Assembly: GCA_040388785.1 (NCBI GenBank)
Contig: JAZKBD010000025.1
Coordinates: 1-64,000 of the forward strand
Length of the DNA stretch: 64,000 nt
Direction: 5' to 3'
Origin: 66-474 sp040388785
Lineage (GTDB): Bacteria > Pseudomonadota > Gammaproteobacteria > Xanthomonadales > Rhodanobacteraceae
A program made the position numbers and the translations under genes. The notes beneath the pieces were generated by a model. It was not told the DNA's origin, did no database searches, and saw only the letters and a list, made by a program, of their open reading frames with translations. Below, piece by piece: positions 50,471 to 59,302 of the stretch (positions within the stretch are counted from its first letter, which is position 1; each line of letters begins with the position of its first letter).

Positions 50471-52353
50471 CGACGATCCGCCTCGATGGCAGCCATCTCA
50501 CGCGCGCCGACGTGGTCGCGATCGCGCGCGGGGGCGTAAAGGTCGAGCTCGAGCCGGCGCAACTCGAAAAAGTGCAACGCGCGGCCGATTTCATCGCCGA
50601 CAAGGTGCGCTGTGGCGAGCCGATCTACGGCGTCACTACCGGATTCGGCAGCAATGCGGACAAGCTGCTGGGCGCGTACCGCGCGCGCGATGAACTGCCT
50701 GGCGGCAATCCCGAACCGCGTGACGAAACGCTGCCCGAGGAATTGCAGCACAACCTCATCATTACCCATGCGGTGTGCGTGGGTGAGCCGCTCGCGCCCG
50801 ACGTGGTGCGCGCGATGCTGGCGATCCGCATCAACACGCTGATGCGCGGGCATTCGGGCATCCGGGTCGAAACGCTGCAAGCACTCGCTGCGATGTTGAA
50901 TGCCGGCATCGTGCCGGTGGTGCCCGCGAAAGGATCCGTCGGCGCGAGCGGCGATCTCGCACCGCTTTCCCATCTCGCAATCGTGCTGCTGGGCGGCGGC
51001 GAAGCGTTTTACCAAGGCGAGCGCGTGGCCGGCGACGAGGCGTTGCGCCGTGCAGGCCTGCAGCCGGTGAAGCTTTCCTTCAAGGAAGGCCTGGCGCTCA
51101 ACAACGGCACCGCCCAGATGCTCGCGAGCGCAGTGTTGGCGCTGGACGAACTGGAATACCTGCTTGGCGTCGCGGACCTCGCCGCGGCGATGACGCTGGA
51201 CGCGTTCGCGGGCCGCAGCGGCGCGTTGCGCGAGGAAGTCCACGCGCTGCGTCCGCATCCGGGACAGGCCGCCGCTGCGCGGCACGTGCGTGAACTGCTC
51301 GATGGTTCGACGCTGATCGACATTCCCTATCACCTGGTTCCGCGTTTCCGCACCTGGACGGCGCAGGCCTGGACGGCGCCGGAAGACCAGGCGCTGTCGT
51401 TCGACATCCGCTGGGAATGGGTACCGGCCGACAAGCGCCACGGGCGCGAAGCGTTCTACCAGCGGTTCCTGCCGTTCAAGGGCGGCAAGAAGCACCAGCC
51501 GCAGGATGCGTACTGCCTGCGCTGCATGCCGCAGGTGCACGGCGCGGTGCGCGATGCGTGGGCGCAGGCGTGCCGCGTGATCGACATCGAGTTGAACGCG
51601 GTCACCGACAATCCGCTGATCTTCCCGGATGCGGAAGGCGCGCATCACATCGAGGAGCAAGTGGTTTCGGCAGGCCATTTCCACGGCATGCCGCTGGCGC
51701 TGGTGATGAGTTACGTGAAAGCGGCGATCCCGGTGCTGGCGTCGATCTCCGAACGGCGTCTCAACAAGCTGGTCGATCCCGCCACCAATGACGGCCTGCC
51801 CGCGTTCCTCACCGGCAACGAGGACGGCACCGATTCGGGTTTCATGATCGTGCAGTACACCGCGGCGGCGCTGGTAAACGACCTGGCGACGCGTGCGCAC
51901 CCGGCCAGCGTGTATTCGATTCCGACCAGCGCCAACGCCGAGGACCATGTTTCGATGGGTGCCAACGAAGCGCGCCAGGTGCTGGACATGACGCGCGACT
52001 TGTCGGACGTGCTGGCGCTGGAGTTGTACACCGCGGCGCAGGCGCTGGACTATCGCAACGACATGCTCGATGCGGCGCGGCGCCTCGCCGCGAAGGGCGG
52101 CTGGCAAGCGCTGGCGGCCAAGATCGACAATGCGCCGTCCGCGGCGGACAGCCGGCGCCCGCAGTTCGAATCGGAACTGCAGGCATTGGCGGCGCAACTC
52201 GCCAAGGCCGGAGAATTCAGGCCGGGCGGCAGGATCGGCACGGCCCGTGCGCGCCTGCGTGAGTCGATTGCCTTCATGCATCGTGATCGCGCGATGCAGC
52301 ACGACATCGCCGAAGCGTGCCGTCTGGTTCGCGAGCGCGCCTTCGCCGCCTGA
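50467..52353 (+). CDS. Aromatic amino acid lyase, histidine ammonia-lyase-like with a large insertion
   Basis: This 628-residue MIO-dependent lyase has the cofactor-forming A160-S161-G162 in GSVGASGDLAPLSH. Other conserved sites are YGVTTGFGSNAD, a histidine-lyase-like THAVCVGEPL, DAYCLRCMPQVHG, NAVTDNPL, SGFMIVQYTAAALVND and SANAEDHVSMG. HutH proteins are about 510 residues; here roughly 65 extra residues lie at about 280-342 (IDIPYHLVPRFRTW to LPFKGGKKHQ). Deamination of histidine is the nearest function, but no hutU, hutI or hutG is present. It sits between hisS and the histidine biosynthetic operon, an unexpected place for a degradative gene. Another aromatic substrate is possible. Confidence 0.82.
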   Translation: MTTIRLDGSHLTRADVVAIARGGVKVELEPAQLEKVQRAADFIADKVRCGEPIYGVTTGFGSNADKLLGAYRARDELPGGNPEPRDETLPEELQHNLIITHAVCVGEPLAPDVVRAMLAIRINTLMRGHSGIRVETLQALAAMLNAGIVPVVPAKGSVGASGDLAPLSHLAIVLLGGGEAFYQGERVAGDEALRRAGLQPVKLSFKEGLALNNGTAQMLASAVLALDELEYLLGVADLAAAMTLDAFAGRSGALREEVHALRPHPGQAAAARHVRELLDGSTLIDIPYHLVPRFRTWTAQAWTAPEDQALSFDIRWEWVPADKRHGREAFYQRFLPFKGGKKHQPQDAYCLRCMPQVHGAVRDAWAQACRVIDIELNAVTDNPLIFPDAEGAHHIEEQVVSAGHFHGMPLALVMSYVKAAIPVLASISERRLNKLVDPATNDGLPAFLTGNEDGTDSGFMIVQYTAAALVNDLATRAHPASVYSIPTSANAEDHVSMGANEARQVLDMTRDLSDVLALELYTAAQALDYRNDMLDAARRLAAKGGWQALAAKIDNAPSAADSRRPQFESELQALAAQLAKAGEFRPGGRIGTARARLRESIAFMHRDRAMQHDIAEACRLVRERAFAA

Positions 52354-52432
52354 CCATAGGTTGAACGAATCCCGAGACCGGTTCACGCCGCGCTTGCGCG
52401 GTGACCTGGGCGCGGTTATGCTTTGCGCGAAT

Positions 52433-52450
52433 GTATTAACGCATTAATAC
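52433..52450. promoter_or_regulatory. Operator-like dyad GTATTAA-CGCA-TTAATAC before the TrpR-like gene
   Basis: A perfect seven-base inverted repeat with a four-base centre lies 46 bases before the regulator start, in a short AT-rich island. TrpR-family repressors bind dyads of this type. I recall comparative studies describing TrpR-family HisR sites before Xanthomonadales his operons. The natural reading is auto-control of the regulator plus hisG-hisIE by histidine. Confidence 0.6.
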
Positions 52451-52496
52451 GTTGAATGAAGCGCGCGACGATGGCGCATGTGCAGGGCAGGCTCGC

Positions 52497-52817
52497 ATGA
52501 AACGAAGGGCGTTGAATCCGGAAACCCCGGCCGACTCGGCCGAAACAAGCCTGTGCAAGGCCTTGCTGGCGATGCGCGACGTCGAGGAGATGCGCGCGTT
52601 CCTGCACGACCTTTGCACGCCCGCCGAACTGGAGTCGCTGGTCGATCGCTGGACGGTGGTGCCGCATGTGCTGGACGGCATGCCGTATCGCGAAATCCAC
52701 GAACACACGGCGGTCAGCATCACCACCATCGGGCGCGTTGCTCGCTTTTTAAACCAGGGCAACGGCGGTTACCTGAAAGCCGCCGCACGTACCGCGAAGA
52801 AGCGGAGGCGCGCATGA
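52497..52817 (+). CDS. TrpR/YerC-family transcriptional regulator, probable histidine operon repressor
   Basis: This 106-residue all-helical protein has a TrpR-like helix-turn-helix. The core reads LHDLCTPAELESLVDRW, then HVLDGMPYREIHEHTAVSITTIGRVARFL. It matches YerC/YecD proteins, TrpR relatives that often precede hisG. ATG at 52497 gives the usual length. An upstream TTG is less likely. Its stop overlaps hisG (ATGA), so regulator and pathway are on one message. Repression with histidine as corepressor is inferred from context and family. Confidence 0.85.
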   Translation: MKRRALNPETPADSAETSLCKALLAMRDVEEMRAFLHDLCTPAELESLVDRWTVVPHVLDGMPYREIHEHTAVSITTIGRVARFLNQGNGGYLKAAARTAKKRRRA

Positions 52818-53701
52818 TGCCGCGCGAACGCCTGCGGATCGCGGTGCAGAAGTCGGGGCGCCTCAGCGACCCGTGCTTCGATCTCCTGGACCGTTGCGGC
52901 CTGCGCTTCCGGCGCAGCCGCGACGGCTTGTTCTGCTACGGCGATGGCGAGCCCATTGACCTGCTGCTGGTGCGCGACGACGACATTCCCGGGATGATCG
53001 GGCAGGGCGTGTGCGACCTCGGCATCGTCGGACGCAACGTGCTGGCGGAGTTCGGCGGGAACGGCGACGCGAATGCGCTGCGTGGGCTGCGCGACCTGGG
53101 CTTCGGACGTTGCCGGCTCGCGATCGCGGTGCCGCAGGACCGCGTCTATGCCGGTCCCGCGTCGCTGGCCGGCCTGCGCATCGCCACGTCGTATCCCAAC
53201 CTGCTGCGCGGATGGCTGGACCGGCAAGGCATCGGCGCGGCGGTCGTCACACTGTCGGGCTCGGTCGAAATCGCGCCGCGGCTCGGCACCGCCGACGCCA
53301 TTTGCGACCTGGTGCAAAGCGGCGCGACGCTCATCGCCAACCAGTTGCGCGAAGTCGATTGCGTGCTGGACAGCGAAGCGGTGCTCGTCGCGGCCGATCC
53401 ACTGCCGGCCGACGGCCGCCGCGATGCGATCGAACTGCTGTTGCGCCGCGTCGATGGCGTGACCCGCGTGCGCGGCTCGCGGTTGTTGCTGTTGCAGGCG
53501 GCGCGCGATTGCGTGGACGCAATCGTCGCCGCGCTGCCCGGCGCGCCGCGTCCCACGGTATTGCAGATGGACGGAGAACCGGGACGCGTGATGCTGCAGG
53601 CATTGTGCCCGGACGAGTTGGGCTGGCGGCAACTCGAGGCGATCCAGCGCGCGGGTGCGCGCGAACTGTTCGTGTTGCCGGTCGAGAGGGCGCTCGCGTG
53701 A
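52814..53701 (+). CDS. hisG: ATP phosphoribosyltransferase (long form)
   Basis: This 295-residue enzyme catalyses the first step of histidine synthesis. Motifs: RLRIAVQKSGRLSD, the PRPP site DLVQSGATLIANQLRE and GSVEIAPRLGTADAI. The C-terminal ACT-like domain, present only in the long form, is the histidine feedback site (last 75 residues). The start is an ATGATG pair overlapping the regulator stop. Confidence 0.96.
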   Translation: MMPRERLRIAVQKSGRLSDPCFDLLDRCGLRFRRSRDGLFCYGDGEPIDLLLVRDDDIPGMIGQGVCDLGIVGRNVLAEFGGNGDANALRGLRDLGFGRCRLAIAVPQDRVYAGPASLAGLRIATSYPNLLRGWLDRQGIGAAVVTLSGSVEIAPRLGTADAICDLVQSGATLIANQLREVDCVLDSEAVLVAADPLPADGRRDAIELLLRRVDGVTRVRGSRLLLLQAARDCVDAIVAALPGAPRPTVLQMDGEPGRVMLQALCPDELGWRQLEAIQRAGARELFVLPVERALA

Positions 53702-55029
53702 GGCGCATCGATTGGCGAGCGCTGGGCGCGGCGGCGCGCGAGGAAGCGCTTGCGCGGCCGAAGCTTGCGCGCAGCGAAACGTTGCGCGCGACGGTGGAAG
53801 GCATCGTCGCGGCAGTGCGGGCGCGCGGCGACGCCACCTTGCGTGAATACGCCGAGCGCTTCGACAACGCGGTCATCGGAAATCTCGAAGCGGATGCGTC
53901 CGCGTTCGCTGCGGCGGACGCGGCGGTCGCTCCGGAATTGAAGCGTGCGATCGCCGAAGCGGCAGCGCGCATCGAAGCGTTCCATCGCGCCTGCATTCCG
54001 GAACCGGTCGCGGTGGAAACCGCGCGCGGCCTCTGGGTGGAACGCGTGTCGCGTCCAATCGGACGCGTGGGTTTGTACGTGCCCGCCGGCAGCGCACCGT
54101 TGCCATCGACCGTCTTGATGCTCGCCATCCCCGCGCGGCTGGCCGGTTGCCGCGAAGTGGTGCTGTGCTCGCCGCCGCGCGCGGACGGCACGTGCGATCC
54201 CGTGGTGCTGCACGCCGCGCGGGCTTGCGGCGTGCACCGCGTGTTCAACGCTGGCGGCGCGCAGGCAATTGCGGCAATGGCGTATGGCACCGAAGCGGTG
54301 CCGCGTTGCGACAAGCTGTTCGGACCGGGCAACGCTTACGTCACCGAAGCCAAGCTGCAGGTCGCCTCCGATCCGCAGGGCGCTGCCATCGACATGCCGG
54401 CGGGGCCGTCCGAAGTGCTGGTGATCGCCGATGATTCGGCCGATCCGGTGTTCGTCGCGGCGGACCTGTTGTCGCAGGCCGAGCACGGTCCGGACTCGCA
54501 AGTGTTGCTGGTCAGCGATTCCGCGGCGCTGCTGGATGCGGTCCGACGCGAAGTCGATCGCCCGTGCGCGGTGCTGCCGCGCGCGGGGTTTGCACGGCTG
54601 GCGCTGGCGCACAGCCGGATGATCCGCGTCGCGTCCCTCGTCGACGCGTTCGAAGTGAGCAACCGCTACGCGCCGGAACACCTGATCGTGCAGGTACGCG
54701 AGCCGCGTGCATGGCTGGACAAAATCGAAAGCGCGGGCTCGGTGTTCTTCGGGCACTGGACGCCGGAATCACTGGGCGACTATTGCAGCGGCAGCAACCA
54801 CGTGCTGCCGACTTACGGTTGGGCGCGCAGTTGCAGCGGCGTGTCGGTCGCGAGTTTCCAGAAACAGGTGACGGTGCAGACCTGCGCGCCCGCTGCGTTG
54901 CGCGCGGTGGGGCCGTGCGCCGCGACCTTGGCCGCGGCGGAAGGACTTGAAGCGCATCGCCGCGCCGTGACGCTGCGGCTGGCCGCACTGGAACGTGACC
55001 ACTCCGCACGCGCGAGATCGGTGGCATGA
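53698..55029 (+). CDS. hisD: Histidinol dehydrogenase
   Basis: This 443-residue zinc enzyme oxidises histidinol to histidine in two NAD steps. Motifs: GLYVPAGSAPLPSTVLM, KLFGPGNAYVTEAK, DMPAGPSEVLVIAD, the zinc-site LLSQAEHGPDSQ, APEHLIV and SGSNHVLPT. GTG at 53698 overlaps the hisG stop. The next start overlaps its own stop. Confidence 0.97.
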   Translation: MRRIDWRALGAAAREEALARPKLARSETLRATVEGIVAAVRARGDATLREYAERFDNAVIGNLEADASAFAAADAAVAPELKRAIAEAAARIEAFHRACIPEPVAVETARGLWVERVSRPIGRVGLYVPAGSAPLPSTVLMLAIPARLAGCREVVLCSPPRADGTCDPVVLHAARACGVHRVFNAGGAQAIAAMAYGTEAVPRCDKLFGPGNAYVTEAKLQVASDPQGAAIDMPAGPSEVLVIADDSADPVFVAADLLSQAEHGPDSQVLLVSDSAALLDAVRREVDRPCAVLPRAGFARLALAHSRMIRVASLVDAFEVSNRYAPEHLIVQVREPRAWLDKIESAGSVFFGHWTPESLGDYCSGSNHVLPTYGWARSCSGVSVASFQKQVTVQTCAPAALRAVGPCAATLAAAEGLEAHRRAVTLRLAALERDHSARARSVA

Positions 55030-56138
55030 ATCCCGTCGAACTCGCGCGCCCGGAAATCCGGGCCCTGCAGCCGTATTCCTCTGCGCGTATGGAAGCGTGC
55101 GGCGGATCGGTCTGGCTCAACGCCAACGAATCGCCTTGGCCGCCGCGAGGCGGTGAGGAGGGTTGGAACCGCTACCCGGATCCGCAACCGGCGGCGTTGT
55201 GCGCGCGCCTCGCCGGACTGTATGGCGTCGAGCCCGATCGGTTGCTGGTCGGCCGCGGCAGCGATGAAGGCATCGACTTGCTGGTGCGCGCGTTTTGCGC
55301 GGCGGGCCGCGATGCGATCCTGGTTTCCCCGCCGACGTTCGGAATGTACGCCACATGCGCGCGCGTGCAGGGTGCGGGTGTCGTCGAGGCGCCGCTGGAT
55401 TGCGATTTCGCGCTCGATGTCGACGCCGTGCTGGCGGCCATGACATCCGCGGTGAAGCTGGTGTTCGTGTGCTCGCCCAACAATCCGGCGGGCGCCGGTG
55501 CGGCGTGCGCCGAGGTCCTGCGCCTGGCGGCTGCGCTCGAAGGCCGCGCACTGCTGGTGGTCGACGAGGCCTACGTGGAGTTCGTGGAGCCGGGTGGTGA
55601 CTTCGGCAGCGTTGCCGACGGCCTGGATGCACATGCAAACATGGTGGTGCTGCGGACCTTGTCGAAGGCCTGGGCGCTGGCCGGCGTGCGGATCGGCTGC
55701 GTGCTTGCGGATGCGCAGATCATCGCGCTGCTGCGCAAGATCATGCCGCCGTATCCGTTGCCGGTGCCGTGTGTCGAAGCCGCATTGCGCGCGCTCGCGG
55801 CGGACGGTGAAAGCACGATGCGCGAGCGGATCGCGGTCATTCGCCGCGAGCGCAAGCGCATGCGCCACGAACTGGCCGTGCTGGCTTGCGTGCACGAGGT
55901 GCTGCCGTCGCAAGCGAATTTTTTTGCCGTGCGGTTCGCCGACGCGGGCGCAGCGTACGCGGAGCTGTTGAAGGCTGGCGTGGTGGTGCGCGACGTGCGC
56001 CGTTATCCGCGGCTGGGTGATGCATTGCGAATCAGCATCGGCACGTCGGCGGAGAATGACCGCGTGCTCGACGTCCTCCGCGGCATCCCGAACCTTGCGG
56101 AACGCGCGGCCGGTCTTCGCGTGGAGCTGCCGGTATGA
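55026..56138 (+). CDS. hisC: Histidinol-phosphate aminotransferase
   Basis: This 370-residue fold-type I PLP enzyme transfers the amino group from glutamate to imidazole-acetol phosphate. Visible: WLNANESPWPP at the N-terminus, RYPDPQP, CSPNNPAGAG, VVDEAYVEF and the PLP lysine (about 214) in LRTLSKAWALAGVRIG. Overlaps of four bases on both sides place it firmly in the operon. Confidence 0.96.
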   Translation: MNPVELARPEIRALQPYSSARMEACGGSVWLNANESPWPPRGGEEGWNRYPDPQPAALCARLAGLYGVEPDRLLVGRGSDEGIDLLVRAFCAAGRDAILVSPPTFGMYATCARVQGAGVVEAPLDCDFALDVDAVLAAMTSAVKLVFVCSPNNPAGAGAACAEVLRLAAALEGRALLVVDEAYVEFVEPGGDFGSVADGLDAHANMVVLRTLSKAWALAGVRIGCVLADAQIIALLRKIMPPYPLPVPCVEAALRALAADGESTMRERIAVIRRERKRMRHELAVLACVHEVLPSQANFFAVRFADAGAAYAELLKAGVVVRDVRRYPRLGDALRISIGTSAENDRVLDVLRGIPNLAERAAGLRVELPV

Positions 56139-57202
56139 TGCGCAAAGTGCTGTTTGTCGACCGCGACGGTTGCCTGATCGTCGAACCTCCGGACGGACAA
56201 ATCGACAGCTTCGAAAAGCTGGATCTGATTCCGGGCGTCATTGCGGCGTTGCAGCGCTGCGTCGCGGCCGGCTACGAACTGGTGATGGTGAGCAACCAGG
56301 ATGGCCTCGGTACCGCGAGCTTTCCCGAGGCCGCATTCCGCGGACCGCAGGAACTTCTGCTGCGCATCTTTGCCACGCAAGGCATCCGCTTCCGCGAAAT
56401 CCTGATCGACCGCAGCTTCGAACACGAAGGCCTGGATACGCGCAAGCCACGCACGGGCCTGTTGCGCCACTGGCTCGCGGATGATGGCTGGAGCCGGGCT
56501 GCGTCCGCCGTCGTCGGTGACCGGGAAACCGACATGCAGATGGCGGCGAACTTGGGTGTGCGCGGATTCCGCGTCGGCACCGGGGCGCTCGCATGGAGCG
56601 AAGTCGCGCATCGCCTGCTCGATCAGCCACGCGTCGCCGCCGTCGAACGGGTCACGCGCGAAACCGGCATCAACGTCTGTGTCGATCTCGACTCGACGGC
56701 CGAGCCGGAAATCGCGACCGGCATCGGCTTCTTCGATCACATGCTCGAACAACTCGGCAAGCACGGCGGCTTCGCACTGACGGTCCGCTGCGTGGGCGAC
56801 ACGCACGTGGACGAACACCATACGGTCGAGGACTGCGCGATTGCGATCGGCGCCACGCTGCGCCGCGCGCTGGGCGACAAGCGCGGCATCGCCCGCTACG
56901 GCTTTGCGTTGCCGATGGACGAAAGCGCGGCGGACGCGCGGCTGGATCTTTCCGGGCGCGCCTGTTTCGTTTTTGAAGGCGCGTTTCCACGCGAGCGCGT
57001 CGGCGACTTGCCGACCGAACTGGTGCCGCATTTTTTCCGTTCGCTGTGCGGCACGCTCGGTGCCAACCTGCATCTCGCGGTGCGCGGCGACAACGCGCAC
57101 CACATGGTCGAGGCGTGCTTCAAGGTGGTGGCGCGTTGCCTGCGCCAGGCCATGCGCCGTGACGGCGATGCGTTGCCGACGACCAAGGGTGTGCTGGCGT
57201 GA
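56135..57202 (+). CDS. hisB: Bifunctional histidinol-phosphatase/imidazoleglycerol-phosphate dehydratase
   Basis: This 355-residue fusion has two domains. Residues 1-165 are a HAD phosphatase (FVDRDG with the aspartate nucleophile, VMVSNQDGLGT, KPRTG, VVGDRETDMQMA). Residues 167-355 are the dehydratase (GIGFFDHMLEQLGKHGGF, DEHHTVEDCAIAIG, HHMVEACFKV). The fused form is typical of gammaproteobacteria. It covers steps 6 and 8 of the pathway. Confidence 0.97.
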   Translation: MMRKVLFVDRDGCLIVEPPDGQIDSFEKLDLIPGVIAALQRCVAAGYELVMVSNQDGLGTASFPEAAFRGPQELLLRIFATQGIRFREILIDRSFEHEGLDTRKPRTGLLRHWLADDGWSRAASAVVGDRETDMQMAANLGVRGFRVGTGALAWSEVAHRLLDQPRVAAVERVTRETGINVCVDLDSTAEPEIATGIGFFDHMLEQLGKHGGFALTVRCVGDTHVDEHHTVEDCAIAIGATLRRALGDKRGIARYGFALPMDESAADARLDLSGRACFVFEGAFPRERVGDLPTELVPHFFRSLCGTLGANLHLAVRGDNAHHMVEACFKVVARCLRQAMRRDGDALPTTKGVLA

Positions 57203-57789
57203 GCGTGGTGCTGGTGGATTCCGGCGGGGCCAACATCGGCTCCATTTGCTACGCGCTGCAGCGCCTCGGCGTGGAAGCGGCGTTGACGCGTGATGTCGAA
57301 ACGATCCGCCGCGCCGATCGCGTGATCCTGCCTGGTGTAGGCGCGGCCGCGCCGGCGATGGCGCTGCTGCGCGAAACGGGACTGGTGGACGTCCTGCGCG
57401 GCCTCACCCAGCCGGTACTGGGCGTGTGTCTCGGCATGCAACTCCTGTGCGCGCATTCGGAAGAAGGCGACGTCGATTGCCTCGGCCTGATCGACGCGCC
57501 GGTGTGTCGCCTCCACGCCAGTGATGAGCTGCGCGTGCCGCACATGGGCTGGAACGAAGTGAAAGCGTGCACGAAACGTTCGTTGTGGGCGGGCGAAGCA
57601 TGCGAAGGTTGGGCGTACTTCGTGCACAGTTACGCGGTGCCGGCCTGCGCCGCCACGCGCGCCATTTGCGAGTACGGCATCACGTTCTCGGCGGCCATCG
57701 GTCAGGGCAATTTCATGGGCGTGCAGTACCATCCGGAAAGGTCCGCCGCAATGGGGATGGCGGTCCTCCGGAATTTCCTTGCCCAATGA
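57199..57789 (+). CDS. hisH: Imidazole glycerol phosphate synthase, glutaminase subunit
   Basis: This 196-residue class I glutamine amidotransferase supplies ammonia to HisF. The triad is the cysteine in GVCLGMQLLC and the His/Glu in VQYHPERS; FVHSYAVPA marks the oxyanion side. GTG at 57199 overlaps hisB. Confidence 0.96.
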   Translation: MSVVLVDSGGANIGSICYALQRLGVEAALTRDVETIRRADRVILPGVGAAAPAMALLRETGLVDVLRGLTQPVLGVCLGMQLLCAHSEEGDVDCLGLIDAPVCRLHASDELRVPHMGWNEVKACTKRSLWAGEACEGWAYFVHSYAVPACAATRAICEYGITFSAAIGQGNFMGVQYHPERSAAMGMAVLRNFLAQ

Positions 57790-58517
57790 GCTTCCAGGTG
57801 ATCCCAGCCATCGACCTGCGTGGCGGCCGTGTCGTGCGGCTGCGGCAGGGCGATTACACGCGCGAAACGGTGTTCCCGGACGATCCGGTCGAACTCGCGC
57901 AGGGTTATGCGGATGCGGGCGCGCAATGGCTGCACGTGGTCGATCTGGATGGCGCGCGCTCGGGGCGGTTCGCCAATCTTGCCGTGATCGAAGCGATCGC
58001 GCGGACTGGCACGTTGAAGGTGCAGGCGGGCGGCGGCGTGCGCACCACGGACGATTTGCGGCGCCTGTATTCGGCGGGTGTCACGCGCGTGGTGGTGGGC
58101 AGCCTCGCGGTGCAGAACCCGTACGCGACCGCGATCTGGATCACCCAGTTTGCACCGGAGCGGCTGGTGCTGGCCTTGGACGTTCGCCAGCAGGCAGGCG
58201 CATGGCGCCTGCCCGTGCACGGCTGGACCGAAGATTCGTGCGTCCAGCTCGACACGCTTGCTGCGCACTACGCCCGCGCCGGCGCGCGCCACGTGCTGTG
58301 CACCGATATCGAGCGCGACGGCACGCTGGGCGGTTTCAACCTCGAGTTGTATCGCGACCTGCATGGCTTCGCGCCCGACTTCGAGATCCAGGCGTCGGGT
58401 GGCGCATGCTCGCTGGAAGACGTGCGCAAGGTGCGCGTGGCGGGTGTGCGCGGTGTGATCCTCGGCCGCGCGCTGCTGGAGCGCAAGTTCACGCTCAAGG
58501 AAGCGCTGAAATGCTGA
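57786..58517 (+). CDS. hisA: ProFAR isomerase
   Basis: This 243-residue (beta-alpha)8 barrel isomerase has catalytic aspartates in PAIDLRGGRVVRL and CTDIERDGTLGG, the two halves of the duplicated barrel. It converts ProFAR to PRFAR. It overlaps hisH by four bases and hisF by seven. Confidence 0.96.
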   Translation: MSFQVIPAIDLRGGRVVRLRQGDYTRETVFPDDPVELAQGYADAGAQWLHVVDLDGARSGRFANLAVIEAIARTGTLKVQAGGGVRTTDDLRRLYSAGVTRVVVGSLAVQNPYATAIWITQFAPERLVLALDVRQQAGAWRLPVHGWTEDSCVQLDTLAAHYARAGARHVLCTDIERDGTLGGFNLELYRDLHGFAPDFEIQASGGACSLEDVRKVRVAGVRGVILGRALLERKFTLKEALKC

Positions 58518-59302
58518 GCCGGCGCATCATCGCCTGCCTCGACGTGAAGGACGGCAAGGTGGTCAAGGGCGTGCGCTTCCGCGACCACGCGATCGCCGGC
58601 GACATCGTCGAGCTGGCGTTGCGTTATCGCGACACGGGAATCGACGAACTGGTGTTCTACGACATCACTGCCAGCCCCGAAAACCGCAGGGTCGACGCCG
58701 AATGGGTGGAACGTGTGGCGCGCGAGATCGACATTCCGTTCTGCGTCGCCGGCGGCATCCGCAGCGTCGATGATGCGCGCGTGGTGCTGCATGCCGGCGC
58801 GGACAAGATTTCGGTCAACTCGCCCGCACTGGAACGGCCAGGATTGATCGATGAACTGGCCGCCGCCTTCGGCGTGCAGTGCGTGGTGGTCGGCATCGAC
58901 TCGCTGCGTGAAGACGACGGCGAGTGGCGGGTGCGCCAGTACACCGGCGACGTAGCGCGGATGCGTTCCTCGTCACGGCGAACGCTCGACTGGATCAGGG
59001 AAGCACAGCGGCGCGGCGCGGGCGAGATCGTGTTGAACTGCATGGGCAGCGACGGCGTGCGCGCGGGTTACGACATCGCGCAATTGCGCGCAGCGCGCGC
59101 GGTGTGCAAGGTACCGCTGGTCGCGTCGGGCGGCGCCGGCACGTGTGAACATTTCCGTGAAGCATTTGCCGACGCCGACGTGGATGGCGCGCTCGCGGCC
59201 AGCGTATTCCATTCCGGTGACATCGTGATTCCGGAACTCAAGCGCTGGTTGCACGCGCAAGGCATGTGCGTGCGGCCGGCTTGCGCGGGCGTGCCGCAAT
59301 GA
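58511..59302 (+). CDS. hisF: Imidazole glycerol phosphate synthase, cyclase subunit
   Basis: This 263-residue barrel enzyme closes the imidazole ring and also yields AICAR for purine synthesis. Catalytic aspartates are in IACLDVKDGKVVKG and VVVGIDS. GEIVLNCMGSDG and PLVASGGAGTCEHF are the phosphate-binding loops. It pairs with HisH. Confidence 0.96.
   Translation: MLSRRIIACLDVKDGKVVKGVRFRDHAIAGDIVELALRYRDTGIDELVFYDITASPENRRVDAEWVERVAREIDIPFCVAGGIRSVDDARVVLHAGADKISVNSPALERPGLIDELAAAFGVQCVVVGIDSLREDDGEWRVRQYTGDVARMRSSSRRTLDWIREAQRRGAGEIVLNCMGSDGVRAGYDIAQLRAARAVCKVPLVASGGAGTCEHFREAFADADVDGALAASVFHSGDIVIPELKRWLHAQGMCVRPACAGVPQ

Noticed and set aside
50062..52386. 774-residue minus-strand open frame opposite the ammonia-lyase
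   Set aside because: Antisense shadow; the plus strand carries the conserved ASG cofactor site and family motifs.
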